Shown: positions 55,571-64,000 of the stretch, one piece after another
Position numbering within the stretch: the first letter of the stretch is position 1
Layout of the letters: the number at the start of each line of letters is the position of its first letter
The notes under the pieces: generated by a model
Databases searched by the model: none
What the model was told of the DNA's origin: nothing
What the model saw: only the letters and a program-made list of their open reading frames with translations
Assembly (NCBI GenBank): GCA_011109175.1
Contig: RDEW01000059.1
Coordinates: 186,001-250,000, forward strand
Origin: Dicyema japonicum
Taxonomy: Eukaryota; Dicyemida; Rhombozoa; Dicyemidae
Length of the DNA stretch: 64,000 bases
Direction: 5' to 3'
Translations under genes and position numbers: made by a program

Positions 55571-56387
55571 ATGTCGGACATAAATCATGGTTCTCTTCAA
55601 TTCCTTAATAACCCGATACTGGTTATCCTTACAGTAGCATTTCTTTACTGGGAATCTCGGCATTATAAGCTTCTTGACACTTGCTACATCCCAGAAAAAA
55701 TAATAACAATTTTGAGGTACTTCAAATCCTCTATTAGATATGGCGACCCTCACTTCGTTTTCACGTTTTATTTGACCAAACAGACTGGATTTCATTTTAA
55801 TAACATGTACTTTATGTACTCTATTCCAAACAGCTGGAAGAAAGTAGAGGTTTTTAACATGTTTAGCACGTTTTCTGAGAAAAGGGAGATTTTCTGTTCA
55901 TGATGATTTTCATGTCCATTCTGACACTTGTAATGGCCACGTTTTAGGATTTCCTGTTTGCTGTGTTAATGATGTTTAGTTTATGCCGATGTCCCTAATA
56001 ATGTCTGTGATTTATGTTTGGTGTCAATTCAACTCAGAGACGTCGTCAGCTTCTGGTTTGGATGACTTTCAAGGCGGTCTACTTCCCTGGGTTCTGCTAG
56101 GCATTAATTTTCTCCTGCAAAATTCGTAGTGGTGGTTAATTAGATAGATTCTACTATGACCTGGCGGGAATTGTGGTTGGACATTTATACTATTTTATGG
56201 CGGTCAAATATCCTCAAATTCATGGAACACATTCACTAATCCCTACTCCTGCTTTTCTGTTGTTTGTGTACTTGACTTTAGGTATAATCTGTTTCCCCAG
56301 CGGACAAATAGAGTTTATGGGTTTTCCGAAACGACACGCCTGCTGCGAGAGTTGGTGGTGTTTCATGGGGAAGGGGATATTCGTTGA
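55571..56387 (+). CDS. Derlin-1-like ER membrane protein with several single-base frame breaks
   Basis: Starts MSDI, as Derlin-1 does. Recognisable in order: the first membrane segment; a W-R-P motif (IWRP) at the beginning of exon 2 in one frame; GFHFNNMYFMYS; DFLFMMIFMSI; FMPMSLIMSVIYVWCQFN; a loop with RDVVSFWFG and FKAVYFP in shifted frames; PWVLLGINFLL; AGIVVGHLYYFMAVKYP; and TPAFL. Derlins are rhomboid-like pseudoproteases that help move misfolded proteins out of the ER. Introns: 55717-55737 (21), about 55844-55884 (uncertain), 55956-55979 (24), 56126-56147 (22), 56262-56281 (20). At least six one-base changes are needed, at an A-run near 55692-55700, T-runs near 55757 and 55941, a G-pair, a C-run near 56090 and one other site. 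Because introns are kept and the frame always returns, I favour sequence errors over a pseudogene. Confidence 0.78.
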
Positions 56388-57055
56388 ATGATTAAATTAG
56401 TGGTGTTATTGTGGTTTCACTTATTTAATATTTATTGCAACTTTGTTTGGTGTTGAGTGCGACTTTAAAGAATTTCATTCCTATTTGTCTTGGATAAAGA
56501 GGTTTTATCAGGCTCTCACGTGGAAACTCTCAGCTGAGTAAGGAATAAAGGGATTTTTGGATATTGGTTCTCGCATAAGTTAGGTGGATAGATGACGCTT
56601 TTTAAATAAAGATGGAAGAAACAGAAAGGAAAACTTTTGATAATCGCCACAATTCTAGAGAAATTTGAAAAAACGAGTAATTTACGTAGTTACTTAATGA
56701 CAAATCCTCATAGCCAATTCCTCTATGGTTGGATGGAAAACGTGCAAGGTTGGCTTATTACCAGTTTTTACTTTAATAAAGTGTTTATGTCTCGATTCGT
56801 ATGAAACCTAGCTAGTCTCATTCGATTAGTTCTTGACTTTATAAAACACAGTGCAAACGAAGAGAATAACCATACGGTCTATGATCAACAATTTATTCTT
56901 TCCTCAGCTACTGGGAATGTTACCACAAAATCTAATTCTAGATATTTCATAATTATGCATAAATAGTGACTGGAACAAGATTTTTGAAGATGCAAAACAA
57001 TAAACCTGCTTGTTTGAATTGTTTATTAGACGGAAAATTCAATAAAAAGCTGTTG
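56388..57055. other. no gene recognised
   Basis: 3' flank of the Derlin gene, with no recognisable features. Confidence 0.35.
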
Positions 57056-57059
57056 ATAG

Positions 57060-57740
57060 AAATTTCTCAAGGATATTTTGTTATAACAGTCTAATAATAT
57101 ATGGTTGTGGTCTGAAGGAAAGTAATATACCACCGACCAGGACGTCTAGAGAGTAATGTTGGGTGAAGAAATGAAGATATCGGAGGTTGGTGTTAGATTC
57201 GCATATGTGTTGGAGAGGGTAATTTAGGACGATGCGCCATTCAATTTCGCACAAGTCATACTCCCCTAGTTGATACAGTTAGCCATCTATAGACCATGAA
57301 GGATTCCTGTCATTAAATCCCCATATGTTCTTCAGGGTCAAGATCCAAGAGAGGTCAGGTTTGTCTCCTTAGGAACAACTGGGAGGAGTGGGAATATATA
57401 AATTGGTGATAATTTACGCCACGTTGTTAATTGTTATCAGCATCGAACTGACCTCCAAATAAGAATCAGATAGAAATCTAGAGCGTGTTGATACGGTTGT
57501 GTTAGTAAAAAAGTAACTCTCACGAATGCGTATAATAACTACTCCCCGTCTGAAATGGATGATATCCTAAGAATCGAGGAGTATGACATGATGGCGACAA
57601 TCGATTTTCCTTTATTAATGCAATGTCCACGTCGTAAGAAGATAAAAATTCAATTAGCTCGTCTCGTTTTCGAGATCCCGTTTATTTTAGTTGCAGAATT
57701 GTTAGGTATTCCGATGAAGTCAGGTTAGGTTTACAATCAC
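57060..57740 (-). pseudogene. AP-endonuclease domain remnant of a family-C retrotransposon
   Basis: Minus strand near 57690-57620 reads GSRKRDELIEFLSSYDVDIALIKENRL, equivalent to 'xLxxRxxELxxLLxxxxxDIxxLQETxL' at the start of AP endonucleases of non-LTR elements. YHPFQTGSSYYTRS and decayed continuation follow to 57060. The RT is absent. Confidence 0.65.
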
Positions 57741-57744
57741 CGGA

Positions 57745-60405
57745 GAGAACAAGAGACTCTTGGGAGGGTTTGAGCCTCTCCTTGAGAACAGACAGAAGGA
57801 TCCCGTTGTTAAGAAGATCCGAAAAATATTGCTTACATATTTCCAAAATGATAAAGTTTAAATCAAAATAATAAATAACAAGTTAATTAAATATATATAA
57901 TTTAATTAAAAAATAATAAAATTCAGCGCTATCTTCTATAGTTTGTTATGTATAGTCAACCGCGATCTTCATAAGTAAAATTTTCTTGAGAATAACTATT
58001 TTTAGAAAGGAACTAGACAACAGGATGATATAACAAGAAAGAGGGTGAGTTTCATCAAGATACGAAAATGACCACAAAACCTGGCACAGATTTTATGTCT
58101 CACAATATGCAACTATGTGATTTGAAGTTCACTGAAAGGCCTCATTCAACGCCAGTAAAGGAGAAATCTAACTCGAACTACCAATTACTGATATAAATTC
58201 TGACGTTAATTTCTTTTACTCTGTCACTTTGCTGACAGATCGTATAAATTCCTAATGAGAACGCATTTCCCCTGACGATTTGCAAGGAAATGCCCTCAAT
58301 GAGCCAGCTCTTTTCTCTCCTATCATTTTTTTTCTTCGCGATGAACGATCCAATTCTTTTTGGCCTATTCTTATGATTCCTCACATTTCCACTGCGCTGG
58401 TTAAAAAATGAACTGTACTCCAAGACATGCATATTTCTTTAACTTTATGGTCTCAGTCTTCTCCGAAGCAGATCCTGGGATAGTTGCAAGGTTGGAGGGA
58501 GAAAGACCATCAACTCAAGTGCATCCCAGGCAAGGCAGTTGCCACTTTCCCATGGGAGGAGAGTGGTTCCTTCCGTCTTCGGTTGGTTTGAGCACGTCCA
58601 AGCTGCTCCAGTTGGACAGGAAATGTATATTTTACATTCTTAGTAGTTCATTTATAATTTCATTGCGCAACCTTTGGAATTGTATGTCGTATACATTCTT
58701 ATTTTAAACAAAATATTAATTTTATTATTATATTTCAGAAGGCTTGCTTATTTTATAATAATTTTTTTATATGATAGTATGAAGCTATATTAAAGCAGAC
58801 ATTTAAGACACACATCTTCCACATTCACGAATTATACTAATGATGTTTTTTATTATATTATTTTTAGAAAACCACGTGCCTTGTTCGATCGAAAGTAAAA
58901 AAATCGTATTTAAATCTCTACTTTTAGAGAACTCATACCAGACTTATAATCGACCAACACAAATGATGAAAGCAAAAAAGCACATAAAAAACAGCTAATG
59001 GTTTCTGACAAGCACAATATTCTTCAAACGAAATTGGGTTTTTTTAAAATTACTTTCAGGCGAGTCATTGGAAGAGGATTCGTCACGGATTTTTATAAAA
59101 TGGATGATTTACATAAAAAGATTGATCTTACTGAATTCTATAAAAATCAAACAGTGTGAGGATTCGTGAAATCTCTAAAAAATGAACAATCTGGTTCAAT
59201 TTTTTACTATCAAATGCGACTTATGATTTTAGAAAAGCAAATGAGGTTGAAAAAAACATACGATTCTTACTGTAAGACTGACGAACCTGAAAAGTCCTTC
59301 GAATTTAAAGGAAGATCTCAAAGACTTGTTTTCATTATAAAATTTGAAAAATCCCAAGATTTTGATGAAAATAGTAGGAGTTTCACAAACCCTACATGTT
59401 AGATGAAGTGTCGAAGAAATCAGAGACAGTTCACAACTATGAGAAAAAACATAGGAAATTGACAAATCTGACGTTCTTACGAGAATACCAAGGAAATTCC
59501 GGAATCTTTGAATTTTAATAAAACCCGCAACATCGAAAAAACCCATCAAAATAAATTTGAAAAAACTCATTACCGCAGAGCAGACTTATCACACATGGTT
59601 CGAGGGTAGTAGTATTCTAGATTCGTCAATCTTTCTTAAGAGAAATGGAGTAGTCTGTTATAGAGTAAAATATTTGAGGGTAATGTGTAATTATTATAGC
59701 AGAAATCGTGTCAGGAAGGTTGACCGTCGCTACTTATGACCAATTCGAAAAAAAGCTAAATTAACTGCAAAAGGTATTTTTTATTGTTAATTCATCAGAA
59801 TTTGTAAAACAGCGAAAATAAAGGATTCTGTATACTGAAAGGGAGGTCAAAACAGAAAGTGCTGTATTCTGGAAGGAGCTGGCTAGAAAGAGTGACTTTG
59901 TTTACCCCAAATATTTGGTGAGTATCCTAAACTTGAAAATATTGAAAAAAAGCTTGTCGCGAGTAAAGTAAAATCCAAGTTGGTCTTGTGATTACTTTAG
60001 AATTAATTTATCGCTCTATTTGTCTGTTTTTTTAATTAAAAAATATTCTGAAAATTTGGAAGATGAATGTAATCTTGTAAATTCACTTTAGGGCTTTATT
60101 GAAAAAGTGAACTTGATAAGCGTTGAGATGTTGTATCTTACGTCTGGATGTGTATCGATGTTTTTTATGCTTAAAAAATGCTCACGATTTTTTCTGGCTA
60201 TTTTTTTAAATCAGAAAGGAAAGTGGAATTATCTGTATATGAACGAACTTATTTCGAAAAAATGAAGGTTAGTGATTTTGCTTAATTCAGTTCCAAAACA
60301 GATTGCTGAATATGAGATAAAGACTGGAAGAGATATATAGTTTAGATTTGTATTACTACTAGAAATTTTTAGGAATTACAGGAATCAGTGATGGAAACTT
60401 AGAAA
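57745..60405. other. mostly empty AT-rich region
   Basis: Several short frames (58408-58707, 59166-59402, 59557-59739) with no family resemblance. A short stem ('gagaacgcatttcccctga', 'caaggaaatgc') near 58257-58292 matches one at 54432-54476. No RNA gene seen. Confidence 0.35.
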
Positions 60406-60407
60406 TA

Positions 60408-61600
60408 CAGTAAACTTTCATTAATCCGAACATCAATAATCCAAAACTTCAATTATCCGGATTTTTTGATGAGTTAGCAAAATTTTACAAAGTTTCCTTA
60501 CTAACAGGCTTCAATAAACCGAAACTTCATAATCCGAAAGACATTTATTAAAAATTTCGGATTAATTTATTTTGTTTTTATCATACATTCAAATGAATTT
60601 AAATTTAAAATCTAACAGTACCAAATTGTTAGAAAAAAGTAATATTTGTGAAATAAAAATACATCAAAATGACTCTCAGAAAATTATCCCATATCTGTGA
60701 AATAAAAATGAACCCTTTTTGTACACTTTCAGAAATTCTAAAAAACCGTGAAAGTTGGAAAATTGTGAAACTACTATTAACAAATCAAGAGCCAAGTGGT
60801 AGCGTCATCAACTTGATAATTCACTTGTTGAATGGAGATATCATTTATTACTCAAGATATCATCATTTCATAAGCTAAAATATTTGGTGAAGAGCTTGGA
60901 ATCAATGATTTTGAAGTTAGAACACAAAATGAAATTAAGTTTTTTAAAAGATTTTGACTTAAAAAATTAAAAAAATTATTGTACTATATAAATAAAAGGG
61001 TTTTAATGACAACATAAATTGTTAGTGATGAATTAAAATGTTACAGAAAAGTTATTTTTACTGATTGATAATACTTACGTTTTAACGAAATTTTTTAAAA
61101 ATTGAAATTTTATTCCTTCCTTAAAACACAACTTCAACCACGGATGCAAGCATAATCATGAACGTTAAGCATTATTATAGAAAAAGGCTTATTTTGGATT
61201 ATATACCCTTGATTTGGAAAAAAATTTTTGTGAATTTACGGAAAGCCTTCATTATGGTTTCTCACACACGAAGTAAAAGTCCATAAAATTGTTTTAAAAT
61301 ACTTAGGCAATTAAATGTCTTGATTAATTTGCTAATGAAGATATAATGCAAGATCCTGTTTTGAATGGGTATCGAAAAACTGAATCAGAAATAACTCAAA
61401 CAGAAGTGCTCGACGAGAACGAAATTGTCATTCTTTGTAAGATTATAATGTCGACGAGGAAATTATTAATGCTAAAGTGGAGAGATTATTATTATATATT
61501 AAAACATAAATATTAACTACAATGAAATTAATATATTTATTCCCTTCACAATCCGAAAGGCATCCAAATTTTTTTAGTTCGGATTAATAAGGGTTTACTG
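60408..61600. mobile_element. pogo-like DNA transposon with both terminal repeats and TA duplication, 1193 bp
   Basis: The left end 'cagtaaactttcattaat' plus 'ccgaac' and the right end (61576-61600) are inverse complements over about 25 nt with two or three differences. A TA dinucleotide flanks each side (60406-60407 and 61601-61602). Sub-terminal 'aatccgaa' and 'ttatccgga' words repeat inside both ends. The interior holds decayed transposase: RKLSHICEIK near 60670; FLLIDNTYVLT near 61050-61090, in the place of the DDE second aspartate; and QLQPRMQA near 61130-61160, in the place of 'xxLQPMDxGI'. Non-autonomous today; family call from ends plus motif order. Confidence 0.85.
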
Positions 61601-61602
61601 TA

Positions 61603-64000
61603 TTTATGAACATGATTGTGAAGTGAAAGATCTGGCAAAATAGGTTGAGGGCAAAAATAAGGTGATTGCTGAAAATACTGAATTATGCGATCTTCATAAT
61701 AACTAAAAAATTCTAAAGAATATACAATTTTTCACTGAGTTTGCTGATTTTTATTGCAATTTAGTCTTACAAATTCTGCAATTTTTGATATTAAAGATAA
61801 TTCCTACAGAATTCTGCTTTATGAGTCTCGGTTGGCATTTCGTGTTGAGCTGAACGCCTTAATTCACAACGAAATCAATAATATTGAATTTAACCTCAGA
61901 GATTTGTCGATCTAGACACATTTACTTTTATAATTATACTTTTTCATGTTCTTGTTTTTTTGCACAAGGTTCATAAAAATAAAATAATTAAATTAAATAA
62001 TAAAACATTGCATAATAAAATATTGGTGGAAGTGTTTAATGTTTGCTTACATAAGACGTTATTATTTATTACAGATTGGCGTATTCGATTATTAATGTCT
62101 CTGAGAACTTTTATTTCTTTCTCTTTGACCCAGTGATCCTGGGGGTAATAATAATTATTAATGTCATTCTCTTATAATAATGACTTGACAATTATCTCAT
62201 TTTAAGGCTTTGGTGGAACATTAAATGCCCTCTGGGCGCTACTAATACAGAATTGGCGAACCACAACGCCACGCTAAAATCAAACACATTTTTGGGTAAT
62301 GTCAAAATGGTCAAAATTTAATTTTTTTAGGTCAATAAGAACAAATTTTTATTGATTTTCATTTTTTAATTATTAATTTTTTAAGTTTTGAATAAAATAC
62401 TAACGTGTCATCAACTGTTATGCTGCATTCAAATCAAGAAAGTCAATGAAGAGACTGATATTAGAAAATATCCTGGTGAATTTTCTATCAACTCACGAAT
62501 TTTCTAACAACAGTTTTTTAATCTTTTGTCTAATAAACATCTCAAAGTAACAGGTCTATCATTTTTATTACAATTTCGGAGGTGATACAGTGAAATATAT
62601 GATTTTCTCATTCCACTCACCGACTCTAGTCTCAATGAGGTCACTAGTGCTTAGTCGAATATGATTTTCCTTGCATAAGTCGAGCATTTAAGTTTAAAAA
62701 ACTTGTTTGAGGTTATTGGATGTCGACTTCCTTCAATGCAAATTTATGCTTAGGGTAACTTGACCGAAGCTATTTTTTAGTTTTTTAAATGCATTTATTA
62801 TAGAATTGGGAAAAATTGGTTTGATCTACGAAATCGATATGCATATGTGAATACACAAATAAATTTCTTCCATAAAATCAGAAAATTTTCTTGAAATTGG
62901 CTATCTAGCCAAGATAATTCTGTTCAGAAGGGAAATTGTCTTGAAATTTTTGTAAAAATGTTTTTGAAGTAAAAAATAAGTATAATTTTGATGGAAATGG
63001 AATTTTAATAGAAAGATGTTTGGAAAACTGTTATAATGAACTATGGAGCAATTTATCTGCTAAATTATATGAATATTGGTTAATAAATTGATAAAGATGA
63101 CAGGGAAAACTTACTTTGCAGTATAAGATGTAGCATATTCAAAAATTGTATTTTAGTAACGATTTATACGGAATTAAGAAGTATCTGGAATCTAAATTTT
63201 CTGTTAATAAGTTTATTAAATTAAAAATGGAAAAACAACATATTTCTCCATGTATATACGGCTATTTGCAAAATATCCTTCCACGTCATTATTTATCCAT
63301 AAATTTTTTTTATTATTGCCAAAATTATTATCTAAAGGCCGAGATGTTTAACATGAAAACGTTTTTTTTACATTATTTTATATTTTAGTAAAGTTTTTTT
63401 AATATTTAAAATAATTTTTTCTACATAAATTTTGAGGTAATTATGATATCGTCGGCACAAGACAGAATGGGCTGATAAGTGAATACGTAGGGCAGTTAAC
63501 GCAGGTCACACACCACATTAAAGACACCACCCTTGCGAAAATAGGATAATATACACCCTATTAGTGGGAATAGTCACCGAGTGAATTATATTCTACTAAA
63601 ACTATTAAGACAAATTAGAAATGATACGGAAGCGCCTATTCGGAATATTATTGCAATGCATAAAATGAAATCACTCCCATTATTTACAAAAGTTATATTT
63701 TAATCCTTTTCGAAATCGAGGACCTTCTCATTTATTTAGAGTATCCGACTTTAAAGGAAGCCTTCTGTTTAAACGTTCACTAAAATCTTACCTTTAATTT
63801 AAAAGAACTAATCTGTGTTAGAATAGTAGTTTTGGAGAATGAAGACATCCAGATAAGATTTTGTTGAGATTTACTTGTATTAAGCCTCGTCTTATCGTCT
63901 TTTTGGGTGTCAGAAGGGACTATATTAATCATCAGTTCCTCTCCAAACTTTCGATATAAGTAAATTGAGTTGGTTCTACCACCACCAGGCAGTCTGGTGA
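61603..64000. other. AT-rich, no gene recognised
   Basis: Contains one end of dispersed repeat family 6 at 62210-62300. A minus-strand stretch around 62420-62560 (FIDFLDLNAA) might be a trace of an RT but is too weak to call. Nothing else is supported up to the end of the window. Confidence 0.35.

Noticed and set aside
59166-59570. Overlapping open frames on both strands
   Set aside because: Lys-rich or Phe-rich translations typical of AT-rich non-coding DNA; no motif.
62420-62560. Minus-strand trace resembling an RT segment (FIDFLDLNAA)
   Set aside because: Too short and too decayed; no second RT block nearby.

Overview
The window is AT-rich nuclear DNA of a eukaryote, and the gene set is that of an animal: an EAG/KCNH potassium channel, a Gq-like G-protein alpha subunit, an LRP2BP-like protein, Rabex-5, PDIA4/ERp72, a Derlin, a single-PDZ protein and an apolipoprotein-L-like protein. 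The most informative property is intron size. Aligning translations to the known protein families places about 35 spliceosomal introns, nearly all 20-32 nt long (most 21-26 nt) with GT...AG ends. Subtracting the predicted introns gives a whole number of codons in the KCNH, PDIA4, G-alpha and PDZ genes. Such extremely short introns in an animal gene set have been described for dicyemid mesozoans (parasites of cephalopod kidneys). A dicyemid is my best guess, but the assignment is an inference from gene content and intron size.

Layout. 1-13.3 kb is a graveyard of non-LTR retrotransposons, SINEs and a pogo-like DNA transposon. 13.3-20.5 kb is a compact gene island: PDZ protein (-), LRP2BP-like (+), EAG channel (-), PDIA4 (-). 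21-23.2 kb is a jockey-like retroelement remnant, followed by the G-alpha gene (23.4-24.6 kb, +). 24.8-35 kb holds repeats, a degenerate APE-type retroelement, a retroelement with an intact endonuclease ORF (30.5-32 kb) and a hAT pseudogene. Rabex-5 lies at 35.1-36.3 kb (+). 37-40 kb has more hAT and SINE debris. 41.1-43.8 kb is a roughly 20-copy, 132-bp minisatellite encoding a Thr-rich mucin-like repeat on the minus strand. 44-47.5 kb has an RT remnant and a Tigger-like transposase. The APOL-like single-exon gene is at 47.6-48.4 kb (+). 48.9-52.7 kb holds two more copies of the endonuclease-bearing retroelement. 54.6-55.5 kb has a Tc1 fragment and repeats, then the Derlin gene (55.6-56.4 kb, +). 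56.4-64 kb is mostly AT-rich DNA with a degenerate pogo element that keeps both terminal inverted repeats and its TA duplication.

Several host genes belong to secretory/endocytic traffic: PDIA4 and Derlin in the ER, Rabex-5 on early endosomes, and LRP2BP and the PDZ protein as possible receptor-tail adaptors. I see no operon-like linkage among them. Frame breaks in Derlin, Rabex-5 and the mucin array are single-base and several fall in homopolymers, so base-calling error is a strong alternative to pseudogenisation there.
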